Assembly: GCA_947490345.1 (NCBI GenBank)
Contig: CANLGL010000020.1
Coordinates: forward strand, 1-64,000
From: Deltaproteobacteria bacterium
GTDB taxonomy: Bacteria > Myxococcota_A > UBA796 > SXON01
DNA: 64,000 nucleotides
Reading direction: 5' to 3'
The notes under the pieces are model-generated. The model made no database searches. It saw only the letters and a program-made list of their open reading frames with translations, and had not been told where the DNA came from. Shown piece after piece: positions 12,274 through 23,527 of this stretch (the first letter of the stretch is position 1; the number at the start of each line of letters is the position of its first letter). The translations under genes were made by a program, and so were the position numbers.

Positions 12274-15200
12274 ATGCGTTTCTTGATACCGGTGCGCGCC
12301 ATGCACCTCCTCCTCGCTCTCGCCTGCGCCCCGTACCCCGAGGGTCTCCTCCAAACGCCCGATGGAGACGGACCCGTCGTCCGCTACGAGTGGGACGCCA
12401 AGCCGCTTCCGGACGTACCGTTTCCTTCTGATCTCGCGACGCGTACCGACGTGACCAGCCCCACCGGTCTCCGGGTCAACATCCCCACCGATGCACCCAC
12501 CCGGCTCGAGCGCGACGCCCGCACCAAGCTCAACACCCTCGACGGCTTCGGCGTGTACGCCCCGATCTCGGTCGCGTTCGACGCCCCGCTCGACATCCAG
12601 AACCTCGTCACCCGCCACCGGGACGACCCCAACTACGGCGCCACCGCCTTCGCGGACGACGCGGTCTACGTGATCGACGTCACGCCGGACTCGCCCGACT
12701 ACGGCCAACCGGTGCAGTTGGACCTGGGCCAGGGTCGATTCCCGATGGACGTGCCCAACCCCAACCGGTACTTCCCGAACGACAGCCGCTCGATGTCGCC
12801 GACCCTGGTCTTCGAGACCGAGTCCGAAGATCTCAACGCCAATGGCGTGCTCGACTGGGGCGAGGACACCGACAATGACGGCGTGCTCGATCATCCCAAC
12901 GTCTGGCCGGTCGGCGGGGACACCCGTGACGATCTGCTCAGCTTCTACGAGATGGAGAGCAACACGCTCCTCTTGCGCGTGGTCCGCCCGATGCGCGAAA
13001 AGACCACCTACGCGGTGGTGCTGACCAGCCGCCTCGTGGGCGAGGACGGCGCTGCAATCCGCTCCCCCTGGCCGTACGTGCACCACCTCCGGCAGACCGC
13101 CGCCCTCCGGCCGCTGGAGACGGTGCTCCCCGAGCTTGGCCTTGCCCTGGAGGAGGTGGCGTTCGCCTGGACCTTCACCACCGGGGACGTCACCGGTGAC
13201 TTGCGCGCCGCTCGCCAGGGGTTGCTCGGCGACGGCCCGCTCGCCTCGCTTGCGGATGAGTTTCCCGCCGGTATCGACGAGGCCTCCACCATCCACGAGC
13301 TGGCGGGCAAGAACCCGGTGGCGCTGCCGGTCGATACGCTCCTGGCCGCGCTCGTCGAGCTGGGGCTCTTCGATGGCGCCGCCGCCGACGCGCTCGTGGA
13401 GAACTACGGCGCCTTCGGCTCTACCGTGGTGGGCGGCAGCTTCACCACCCCCAACTTCATGGCCGACCTCGACGGCACCCAGGCCGCCTGGCCCGCGGCC
13501 GACGACAGCGACGACTTGTGGGCGGTGGACGCCACGAGCGGGACGTACCAGGCGCGGGCGGAACGGGTCGTGTTCACCTGTGTCCTGCCCAAGGGGGTCG
13601 ACGGGCCGGCTCCGGTGGTCAGCTTCGGCCACGGCTACGGCTCCAGCCGCTTCGACTTTCTCGGCTTTGCCTGGGCGTTCAACCGCTTCGGTTGGGCGGC
13701 GTGTGCCTTCGACTACCCGGGCCACGGGCCCACGGTCGACGCCGAACTCGAAGCCGTCCTCATTCCCGTGCTGACCGGCAAGGGCCTCCTGGCCTTCTAC
13801 ACCCACCTCCAGGACAGCCGCTTCCGCGACCTGGACAACGACGGCATCGGGGATTCCGGCGGCGACCAGTGGACCGCCGACGCCTTCCACACCCGCGACA
13901 TGGTGCGGCAGGCCGCCGTTGACCACGCGGCGTTCATCGACAGCGTCAACCGGTGCGGCAAGGGCACGATGCTCCTTCCTGACGGCAGCGAGGCCGTGTC
14001 CTGCGACTGGGATGGCGACGGCGTCGCCGATATGGGCGGCCTCGACAACGAGACCTACGTCATCGGCGGGTCCCTCGGCGGCATCAACACCGCGGTGGCG
14101 GCGGCGGTGATCGACGAGGTCAGCGCCTGGGCGCCGATCGTGGCCGGCGGTGGCCTGGTCGATGTCGCGACCCGCACCGAGATCGGTGGTGCGGTCGAAG
14201 CGATGCACGGCCGACTGCTGTCGCCGCTGTTTGTCGGCTACCCTCAGGACGATGGGAGCTTGCAGATCGTCCAGATCGTGAACTCCGTGAGAGACATGGT
14301 CGAGCTGCCCGTGGCCACCCTCCCCAGCTTCCCGGCCGGTGGACGCGTGGTGCTGGAGAATCTGTCCAACGGCGAGGTGCGCGAGGGTTACCTCCCGACC
14401 GACGGACGCTTCCGGCTGGGCATCCCCGCCGACGCCGCCAGCGCGTGGGAGAAGAAGGCCCTGGCCGGCATCCCCGAAAACGGCGCCCCCGCCGGCTCGC
14501 GCTACCCGCTCCCGGACAACGCGGCGGCCGGTGACCTGCTACGATTGAGCGTCCAGGATGCCGATGGGAACGAGCTTGCAGCGGTAGAGACGTGGGAGGC
14601 AGATGTCGCCTTCCAGGGGGCCACCTACGTGGCCGGCAGCCCGCTCGTGGCCGCCGCCGAGGGCCTGGGCAAGATTCGCGGCACCCCCGACCTGCGCCGT
14701 ACCGCGTTCATCTTCGGCGCGGTGCTCGAGGCCGGCGACCCCATCGCCTACGCCAGGCGCCTGACCGAGGACCCGTACAACGGCCTGGCCCGCAACGTGC
14801 TTCTGGTGCCGACGCCGGGAGATACCATCGTCTCGGTCAACGCCGAGGTGGCCGTCGCCCGCGGCGCCGGCTGGCTGGACGACAGCGTCGACGACGAGCG
14901 CTATGGCACCAGCGTGGACCGTTGGCTCATCGACCGCAAGGTCGTCCAGGGCCTCGAAGAGCATGGCCCCTACGTGGACGTCAACGGCGCCTCCTGCCTG
15001 TTCGACGCCGACGATCTCGACAACGGCACGGATGGTACTGGCGCCCCTTCGGAGGCGCCCCTGCGGGTGACGGTAGAGACCAACGCCGGGGTCAGCGCCA
15101 TGCGCCTCCCATACGTCCGGACCACCGGCACCCACGGCTTCGCGCTTCCGGAGCCCGACCAACCCTTCGACATCACCACCTTCATGGTGATGCAGATCGC

Positions 15201-15297
15201 GTCGTACTTTCAGCAGAACGGCCTCGCGATCAGCGATGACGTGTGCCTCGAAGACGCCAGCTGCGCCTGGATTCCCGCGCTGCCGGTGACTGAATGA
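12274..15297 (+). CDS. Large secreted alpha/beta-hydrolase lipoprotein
   Basis: About 1007 residues. ATG 12274 (MRFLIPVRAMHLLLALAC) and ATG 12301 (MHLLLALAC) both give a lipobox Cys; I list the longer form. The N-terminal part has an Ig/beta-like look with PFPSDLATR and an EF-hand-like acidic loop (DLNANGVLDWGEDTDNDG). The hydrolase core has VVSFGHGYGSS, the hydrophobic strand CAFDYPGHGP and the nucleophile elbow GGSLGG (Ser near residue 600). More DxDxDG loops (DLDNDGIGDSGGD, DWDGDGVAD) suggest bound calcium. The layout resembles extracellular lipase/esterase-like proteins of Myxococcota by recall, but no substrate can be named. Its stop overlaps the next start (ATGA), so it is coupled to a predicted outer-membrane protein. 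Confidence 0.75.
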   Translation: MRFLIPVRAMHLLLALACAPYPEGLLQTPDGDGPVVRYEWDAKPLPDVPFPSDLATRTDVTSPTGLRVNIPTDAPTRLERDARTKLNTLDGFGVYAPISVAFDAPLDIQNLVTRHRDDPNYGATAFADDAVYVIDVTPDSPDYGQPVQLDLGQGRFPMDVPNPNRYFPNDSRSMSPTLVFETESEDLNANGVLDWGEDTDNDGVLDHPNVWPVGGDTRDDLLSFYEMESNTLLLRVVRPMREKTTYAVVLTSRLVGEDGAAIRSPWPYVHHLRQTAALRPLETVLPELGLALEEVAFAWTFTTGDVTGDLRAARQGLLGDGPLASLADEFPAGIDEASTIHELAGKNPVALPVDTLLAALVELGLFDGAAADALVENYGAFGSTVVGGSFTTPNFMADLDGTQAAWPAADDSDDLWAVDATSGTYQARAERVVFTCVLPKGVDGPAPVVSFGHGYGSSRFDFLGFAWAFNRFGWAACAFDYPGHGPTVDAELEAVLIPVLTGKGLLAFYTHLQDSRFRDLDNDGIGDSGGDQWTADAFHTRDMVRQAAVDHAAFIDSVNRCGKGTMLLPDGSEAVSCDWDGDGVADMGGLDNETYVIGGSLGGINTAVAAAVIDEVSAWAPIVAGGGLVDVATRTEIGGAVEAMHGRLLSPLFVGYPQDDGSLQIVQIVNSVRDMVELPVATLPSFPAGGRVVLENLSNGEVREGYLPTDGRFRLGIPADAASAWEKKALAGIPENGAPAGSRYPLPDNAAAGDLLRLSVQDADGNELAAVETWEADVAFQGATYVAGSPLVAAAEGLGKIRGTPDLRRTAFIFGAVLEAGDPIAYARRLTEDPYNGLARNVLLVPTPGDTIVSVNAEVAVARGAGWLDDSVDDERYGTSVDRWLIDRKVVQGLEEHGPYVDVNGASCLFDADDLDNGTDGTGAPSEAPLRVTVETNAGVSAMRLPYVRTTGTHGFALPEPDQPFDITTFMVMQIASYFQQNGLAISDDVCLEDASCAWIPALPVTE

Positions 15298-16769
15298 TCG
15301 CCCTGCTCGCCCCGGCGCTCGCGTTCGACGTGCCGCCGCCACCGCCCCCCGCCGAAACACCGGCAATGACCTGGGCCACTCCGATGGAGGCGCGGATGAT
15401 CGGCACCCTCCCGCCGGCCGAGCTGGTGCTCGACGACGAGGGCCACACCCTGGGCCAGGGCATGGTGCTCGACACCCGCCTTCGCCTGGGGCTGGACGTC
15501 AAGTGGAAGGGCGTCGACGCGCGCACCGAGTGGGACCTGTTCGACTCCCAGGTCGCCGGCGACCCCTGGGATCTCCGCGGCACCGAAGATGCGCGCCACC
15601 GCGAGAGCATCGACCCCTTCGCCCGGCCTGACGTCTTTACCGCCCGGCGGTTGTCCCTCGGCGGCCGCATCGGCATCGTCGCCCTGGAAGGTGGACTGGT
15701 CACCTCGCATTGGGGCCTGGGCATACTGGCCAACGACGGCGCCCACGACCCCGAGTTCGGGCGCAACGACTTCGGCGACCGCGTGTTGCGCCTCCGCGCC
15801 GCCACCCGACCGCTCGCGGATCAGCCGCTGATCGTGGCGATCGCGGGCGATCGAGTGATCGAGGACGAATCGGCCGACTGGAGTCCGCTCGAAGGGGGCG
15901 AGACCGCCTGGCAGGGCGTCGCCACCGTCATCTACGGGGAGCCGACCAAAGCTCGCGGCGGCGTCTACTACGTGTACCGCGACCAGACCGAGCTCGACGC
16001 CGTTCGCCACACCCAGGCTCACGTCGTGGACCTGTACGGTGACGTGCCGCTGAAGGCCGGGGAAACCACCCTGCGCTTCGCCGTGGAAGGTGCGGGCATC
16101 TTCGGGACCACATCGAGGGTTCAGAGCTACAGCAGTCGCGACGGGCTCGCCCTCGGTTCCGCCGGCGTCAGCGCGCTCGCCGAGGTGAAGCTGAGCCCGC
16201 TTCCGCTGCGCGCGGCCCTACGCGGTGGTTGGGCCAGCGGCGACACCGATCCCGACGACGGTCGCAGCGAAGACTTCGGCTTCGACCGCGACTTCGATGC
16301 CGGCATGGTGCTCTTCGACGAGCTGCAAGGCGCAATCGACGCGGCCACCTACGCCCAGCTTTCCGATCCCGCGCACAGCGGGAGCCCTCCCGACGGCGCT
16401 GAAGCGCTCGTGGGTGAGGGCGCGCTCCGGGCGGCCACCTTCGTCCAGCCCATCGTCGAGGTCACCCCCACGCCGTGGCTGAGCCTGAAAGCAGGAGCGC
16501 TCCTCGCTTGGAGCAGCAAACCCGTGCAGCAGGCGTTCACGACGTTCCGCGCTGGAGGAATCCCGACAAACCACCTGGGCGAGACGACGGAAGGCTACAG
16601 TCTGGGCACCGAGCTCGACTGGGCGGTCAAGCTTGGCGACATGCCCATCGGCGGGGCTCGCCCGGTGCGCCCGGCGCTCCTGGTGCAGGGCGGGCACCTC
16701 TTTGCCAGCGACAACCTCGGCGGCGGCACCGTGCACCTGGTGAGCGCGGCGCTGCGGGTGCGGATGTAG
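15294..16769 (+). CDS. Predicted outer-membrane beta-barrel protein
   Basis: Protein of 491 residues. An in-frame TGA directly precedes ATG 15294, fixing the start. The signal is short and uncharged (MIALLAPALA, then FDVPPPP). The mature part is made of alternating amphipathic strands with Gly/aromatic turns (LRLGLDVKWKG, GGVYYVYRDQT, LSLKAGALLAWSS) and ends in a strand (LVSAALRVRM), as expected for an outer-membrane barrel related to porin or alginate-export-like proteins. The family match is inference. The ATGA overlap with the hydrolase lipoprotein suggests the two act together at the outer membrane. Confidence 0.65.
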   Translation: MIALLAPALAFDVPPPPPPAETPAMTWATPMEARMIGTLPPAELVLDDEGHTLGQGMVLDTRLRLGLDVKWKGVDARTEWDLFDSQVAGDPWDLRGTEDARHRESIDPFARPDVFTARRLSLGGRIGIVALEGGLVTSHWGLGILANDGAHDPEFGRNDFGDRVLRLRAATRPLADQPLIVAIAGDRVIEDESADWSPLEGGETAWQGVATVIYGEPTKARGGVYYVYRDQTELDAVRHTQAHVVDLYGDVPLKAGETTLRFAVEGAGIFGTTSRVQSYSSRDGLALGSAGVSALAEVKLSPLPLRAALRGGWASGDTDPDDGRSEDFGFDRDFDAGMVLFDELQGAIDAATYAQLSDPAHSGSPPDGAEALVGEGALRAATFVQPIVEVTPTPWLSLKAGALLAWSSKPVQQAFTTFRAGGIPTNHLGETTEGYSLGTELDWAVKLGDMPIGGARPVRPALLVQGGHLFASDNLGGGTVHLVSAALRVRM

Positions 16770-16771
16770 GG

Positions 16772-17428
16772 CTACGCCCCCTCGTAAACGCCCACAAAGT
16801 AGATCGCCGCCGGCCCCGGCAGCGGAATGTTCGAGCTGCTGACCAACCGGAAGCCGGCCTCGCGAATCCGCCCGTCCACCACCGCCGCGTTGGACTCGTG
16901 GTAATGCCCCGAGAAGCCTGCCAGCTTCCTGCCGAAGCGGTACAGCGCGTTCTCGGTCGGCAGGCTGACCAGCAGCTTCCCGCCCGGACGCAACACCCGC
17001 TTGAAGAACGCGAGCTCCTTCGTCGGCTCATCGATGTGTTCAAGCACCTCTGCAGCGACGACCACATCGACGCTTCCAGGCTCGACCTGCGCAAAGGCGA
17101 CCTCGGGCGACAACAGCGTCACCTGGCCCAGCTCCTTCTTCGCCTTCCACAGCTCGGCGGCGCCCAAAACCAGGTCCACGCCGATCACCGAGGTGGCCCG
17201 ACGCAGGGCCGACTCGAAGAGCACGCCGGTACCGCACCCGAAGTCGAGGACGCGGCCGCCTGGGGGACAGTGTTTCTCGATGAGACCGGCGACCACATCG
17301 ACCCGACGCCAGGCCATCCACCGGAGGGCGGGGTTCTTGTGCAGGTAGCTGGGAATCGCCATCTCATCGCGGTCTTCGTCGCGGAGGAGGGCGGCCATCT
17401 CGCTGAGGGTGGCGGCGTCAATTCGCAT
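16772..17428 (-). CDS. Class I SAM-dependent methyltransferase
   Basis: Cytoplasmic methyltransferase of 218 residues. Motif I is VLDFGCGTGVLFE (about 61-73), the acidic ribose-binding position is in VIGVDLVLG, and motif post-II/IV is VVVAAEVLEHIDEP with RVLRPGGKLLVSLP following, all typical of the Methyltransf_11/UbiE-like class. The start overlaps the end of the upstream glycosyltransferase gene by 11 bp, and a UDP-sugar dehydrogenase lies beyond, so a role in glycan or glycolipid modification is plausible. The substrate is unknown. Confidence 0.85.
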   Translation of the reverse strand: MRIDAATLSEMAALLRDEDRDEMAIPSYLHKNPALRWMAWRRVDVVAGLIEKHCPPGGRVLDFGCGTGVLFESALRRATSVIGVDLVLGAAELWKAKKELGQVTLLSPEVAFAQVEPGSVDVVVAAEVLEHIDEPTKELAFFKRVLRPGGKLLVSLPTENALYRFGRKLAGFSGHYHESNAAVVDGRIREAGFRLVSSSNIPLPGPAAIYFVGVYEGA

Positions 17429-18425
17429 CGGGTTCTCCGGGGGGGGGCGGATCGCCCAGGCGGGGCAGGTAGCGACGTACCAGGTAGAGCTGTTGTTCTT
17501 GAACGCTGCGAAGACGCGACACCATCAGGGCGATCTGCCCGAGGCCAAAGACCAAGAGCGCGAGGCCCAAAAGGAACGCTGCCACGAAGCCCGCCCAGAT
17601 GTGGGGGCTGAACTGCCCGGAGCTGAGCCGGTTCCAGCTGAAGAAGCCACCGAAGCCGAGCGTGCCCGCAAGCAGCAACCCGGTGAGGTTGTCGAAGAGA
17701 ATTCCCGGCGAATAATCCCGGATGAACCCGAAGATGATGCCGAGCGTCCGCCACGCGTATTTGAAGAGGTTGCTGGCGATGCGGCTTTTGCCGAACTCGC
17801 GCACGCCCCGGACCTTCATGGGCATTTCGAGGAGGCGAAGGCCCTTCTGCGAGAGCACCAGGAAGCTCTCCTGGGTGTAGGTGAAGCGGCCCAGCAGCAC
17901 CAGCCGCAACATCGCCTCACGGCCGTAACAACGGAATCCGCAGCTGACGTCCTCGAAGGACTGGCCGATGAGCGTGCTGATGATGCGCGCCATGCCCCAG
18001 TTGCCCAAGCGTTTGACGCCGGGCATGTCGGGAACGAGCCCGGGATCGAGGAAGCGCGAAGCGGTGACGAAATCCGCCCGGTCCTCGACCACCGGAACCA
18101 CGATGCGGGCGATGTCTTCCGGCGCAAACTGACCGTCGCTGTCGATGTTCACCGCGAGGTCGACCCCGCGGCGCAACGCCTCGGCGAGCCCGGTCTGGAG
18201 CGCGGTGCCCACGCCGAGATTGCGGCCGTGGCTGATCACCTGCGCACCCGCCGCCCGCGAGATGGCGACGGTGTCGTCCGTCGAGCCGTCGTCGATCACC
18301 AACATCGTGATCTCGGCGATGCCCGGCAGGGTGCGAGGCACGCGCCCCAGCACCGCACCGATGGTGGCGGCTTCGTTGAGGGCCGGCATCATCACCAGGA
18401 GGCGCAGCGGACGAGGAGAGTTCAA
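17418..18425 (-). CDS. GT2 glycosyltransferase, dolichol-phosphate-mannose-synthase-like, membrane anchored
   Basis: Transfers a sugar from a nucleotide donor, probably to a polyprenyl phosphate or similar lipid. The GT-A fold is shown by PALNEAATIGAVL, IDDGSTDDT and the DxD-like NIDSDGQF (about 95-102), then EDVSCGFRCYGREAM. Two hydrophobic segments at about 245-300 (TGLLLAGTLGFGGFF and FVAAFLLGLALLVFGLGQIAL) are C-terminal membrane helices, as in DPM1/GtrB-like enzymes with an added anchor. It overlaps the methyltransferase gene and diverges from the dehydrogenase gene across about 80 bp. Confidence 0.85.
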   Translation of the reverse strand: MNSPRPLRLLVMMPALNEAATIGAVLGRVPRTLPGIAEITMLVIDDGSTDDTVAISRAAGAQVISHGRNLGVGTALQTGLAEALRRGVDLAVNIDSDGQFAPEDIARIVVPVVEDRADFVTASRFLDPGLVPDMPGVKRLGNWGMARIISTLIGQSFEDVSCGFRCYGREAMLRLVLLGRFTYTQESFLVLSQKGLRLLEMPMKVRGVREFGKSRIASNLFKYAWRTLGIIFGFIRDYSPGILFDNLTGLLLAGTLGFGGFFSWNRLSSGQFSPHIWAGFVAAFLLGLALLVFGLGQIALMVSRLRSVQEQQLYLVRRYLPRLGDPPPPGEPDAN

Positions 18426-18504
18426 GGCCGAGCCCCGGGAAGGCGCCGGGAGCTAACACGCGGAGAGTGGATCAGGTTAGCCCGCGCGAGCTTTGGAGCC
18501 GCTG

Positions 18505-19824
18505 ATGCCCTTGTCCGCCCTCACCGCCCGCCTCGCCGGCCCGCGCCCCACCGTGGTCGTCGTGGGGCTCGGCTACGTCGGATTGCCGCTGTGCGTGGAG
18601 CTCGCCGAGTCGGGTGCCGAAGTGCTCGGGCTCGATGTGCACGCCGGGTTGTGCGCCCAGCTCAACGCGGGGCGGTCGCACGTGGGGGACATCTCCGATC
18701 AGCAGCTTCGCACCGCGCTCGAAGCGGGTTTTGTGGCCGGGATCGATGCCTCCGTCGTCGCGCGGGCGGACGCGGTGGTGATTTGCGTCCCGACTCCACT
18801 GCGGCGCACCAAGGACCCCGACATCTCCTACATCGTCGCCGCCGGTCAGGCGGTCGCGGCACACGCCCGCGCAGGGCAGCTCATCGTCCTGGAGAGCACC
18901 ACCTACCCTGGCACCACCGAGGAGGTCCTGGTCCCGATGCTGGAGGAGCGAGGGCTGGTGGTGGGGAAGGATGTCGCCGTGGCCTTCTCACCCGAGCGTG
19001 TGGACCCCGGGAACCCCACCTACGGCATCCGGAACACGCCCAAGGTGGTTGGCGGCATGACGCCGGCGTGCTCGGCGGCCGCTGCCGCGCTCTACCACCG
19101 CTGCTGCGACACGGTTCACCTGGTGTCGACGCCGGCCACGGCCGAGACGGTCAAGCTGCTCGAGAACACCTTCCGCATGGTCAACATCGCGATGGTCAAC
19201 GAGTTCGCGCTCATCTGCCGACAGCTCGGTCTCGACGTGTGGGAGGTCATCGATGCGGCCGCGACCAAGCCCTTCGGCTTCATGCCCTTCCGTCCGGGTC
19301 CCGGGCTCGGCGGGCACTGCATCCCCATCGACCCGCACTACCTGGCCTGGAAGCTGCGCGCGCACAACTTCACCGCGCGTTTCGTCGAGCTGGCAGACGC
19401 CATCAACTGCAAGATGCCGGAACACGTGGTCGAGGTCCTCGCCGACGTGCTCAACGACGCGGCGCTACCGCTGCGCGGCAGTAAGGTGCTGGTGCTCGGC
19501 GTCGCCTACAAGGCCAACATCTCCGACATGCGCGAGTCGCCGGCGCTGGAGGTGATCACCCACCTGCAGAAGAAGCACGCCCTCGTCGACTACAACGACC
19601 CCTACGTGGCCACGTTGCAGGTCGGAGATCATGAGCTTCGCAGCGTCGAACTCAGCGCCGAAGCCCTCAGTGGCTATCAGGCGGTCGTGGTGGTGACCGA
19701 TCACAAGGCCTACGACTGGGACTTCGTGCTCCGCCACAGCGTGCGCATCGTCGATGGCCGCAATGCGACGTTGGCGGCGAGGAAGCGTGCGCCGGAGCTG
19801 GCAGGGAAAGTGCGCGCGATTTGA
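18505..19824 (+). CDS. UDP-N-acetylglucosamine/mannosamine 6-dehydrogenase family (WbpA/WecC-like)
   Basis: NAD-dependent nucleotide-sugar dehydrogenase that oxidises a UDP-HexNAc to its uronic acid for polysaccharide synthesis. The N-terminal Rossmann motif is GLGYVGLP (about 22-29). The catalytic region has VKLLENTFRMVNIAMVNE, and the nucleophile Cys lies in GLGGHCIPIDPHYL. The C-terminal UDP-binding domain has VLVLGVAYKANISDMRESPA. ATG 18505 is preferred over TTG 18493 because GGAG (18495-18498) is correctly spaced. At 439 residues the length is normal. Which HexNAc is used cannot be read from sequence. Confidence 0.9.
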   Translation: MPLSALTARLAGPRPTVVVVGLGYVGLPLCVELAESGAEVLGLDVHAGLCAQLNAGRSHVGDISDQQLRTALEAGFVAGIDASVVARADAVVICVPTPLRRTKDPDISYIVAAGQAVAAHARAGQLIVLESTTYPGTTEEVLVPMLEERGLVVGKDVAVAFSPERVDPGNPTYGIRNTPKVVGGMTPACSAAAAALYHRCCDTVHLVSTPATAETVKLLENTFRMVNIAMVNEFALICRQLGLDVWEVIDAAATKPFGFMPFRPGPGLGGHCIPIDPHYLAWKLRAHNFTARFVELADAINCKMPEHVVEVLADVLNDAALPLRGSKVLVLGVAYKANISDMRESPALEVITHLQKKHALVDYNDPYVATLQVGDHELRSVELSAEALSGYQAVVVVTDHKAYDWDFVLRHSVRIVDGRNATLAARKRAPELAGKVRAI

Positions 19825-19830
19825 GGGTAG

Positions 19831-20684
19831 TCAATTCGCCTCCACCGCCGCCACCTCCGCATCCCAATACGTCGGCGTCTGCAGCCAAGGATTCGGGAGC
19901 TTACTGTCAGTGGCGTACACGAAGCCGACGCCTTGGGCCACGACCGCGGCGAGCGTCTCGCCGAGGTACTGCGAGGGGACTTCGTAGCTGAGGTAGGCAA
20001 AGCGCTCGGGCGGGTAGTCGGCCATCCAGGATGCGGCCGCCCACTCGAGCAGCTGGTGGCGGGGACCCTCCGCGACGACGAGCACATCGGCCGCGGTGAG
20101 GTACTCGGCGCACGTGATCACGCCAGGGTTGTAGACGATCCAGGCGTCGTGACCCAACAGTGAATCGACGGTGCCGGCGCGGCTGGCGTAGAACGAGGCC
20201 CACGTCGCACAGTCCGGAGCCACCTCGTCGAAGAAGATGCCGTCCACACCGTACCAGTCCACATAGCGGCCGATCTCGGTGTCCACCTGACCCGCGGTCT
20301 TGTCGCCGTACGTTGTCGCGACATAGCCGATGACGATCGCACGCTGAGCTTGCGCCTCGACAACCGCGGTGACGTAGGCCGCATCGACGACGCCGCCGGG
20401 ACCGCTGTTGGGATTGATGATCACAAAGCCGCCGGTCGCCGCCGCGCCGGCCACGAACCGAGGCCAGTCTTCGCTGCTGGGATGGGCGTAGCTGGGGACG
20501 CCCAGGCGTAGGCCGAGGTCTTCGAGCTGACCGGTGTCCGCGGTGTCGCCGGTGTCCAGAGCCGTGTCGCCGCCGGTGTCTTCAGGAGCGGTGTCGGCCG
20601 GCTCTGCGGACTCGCCGGAGGGTGCGGCGGTGCAGGCCAGGTGAAGGGCGAGGAGCATGGCCCGAGCATAGCCGCCCCGCGGCG

Positions 20685-20688
<4 letters not shown>
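19831..20688 (-). CDS. Spherulation-specific family 4 (Spherulin4-like) lipoprotein
   Basis: Secreted protein of 285 residues. GTG 20688 overlaps the valS stop (GTGA) and gives an Arg-containing n-region before LLALHLAC; ATG 20658 would leave only nine residues before the lipobox Cys. A Thr/Asp/Gly-rich tether (DTGGDTALDTGDTADTG) follows. The catalytic-like domain has FVIINPNSGPGG, VIGYVATTYGDK, the IGRYVDWYGVDGIFFDE segment and VYNPGVI, matching Spherulin4 (PF12138), which has a TIM-barrel glycosidase-like fold. Activity on a surface polysaccharide is inference. It is the last gene of a valS transcript. Confidence 0.8.
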
Positions 20689-23297
<2,609 letters not shown>

Positions 23298-23319
23298 GCA
23301 TGCCTCTCTATCATGCCAA

Positions 23320-23455
23320 GGGGAAGGGGCCTGCGGCCCCTTTCCCCTACCGTGCCATTCCCTCCGGCCTCCACCTTCGGTTTCCGGCCTGCGGCGCCCA
23401 GCGCGCTCAATAGCGCGCTGGGACGTGGCGCTCTCCCCATCCCGCCCAGCCGCAG
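23320..23455. repeat. Two-hairpin intergenic element, copy A
   Basis: Homologous to 33878-34012. Hairpin 1 spans 23320-23347 (GGGGAAGGGGCC, loop TGC, GGCCCC TTT CCCC). Hairpin 2 spans 23397-23422, an 11-bp perfect stem CCCAGCGCGCT / AGCGCGCTGGG with loop CAAT. Blocks shared with copy B are CCCCTACCG, TTCCCTCCGGCCTCC, TTTCCGGCCT and CCCAGCCGCAG. It fills the 230-bp gap between the receiver-like gene (3' end) and valS (5' end). It is probably a REP-like or structured-RNA element. Confidence 0.7.
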
Positions 23456-23527
23456 AACCGCCTACGGCGCCGTCCGCTCGCCGGTTTCATCGCTCCGTGA
23501 GCCGGCGGCGCCCATGGCCGCCGCGTT

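Noticed and set aside
12259..14208. 649-residue minus-strand ORF opposite the large hydrolase
   Set aside because: No domain, biased composition; the sense gene has a lipobox and nucleophile elbow.
23320..23347. Rho-independent terminator of the receiver-like gene
   Set aside because: The hairpin is strong, but no T-run exists on the relevant strand and the structure belongs to a larger conserved element.
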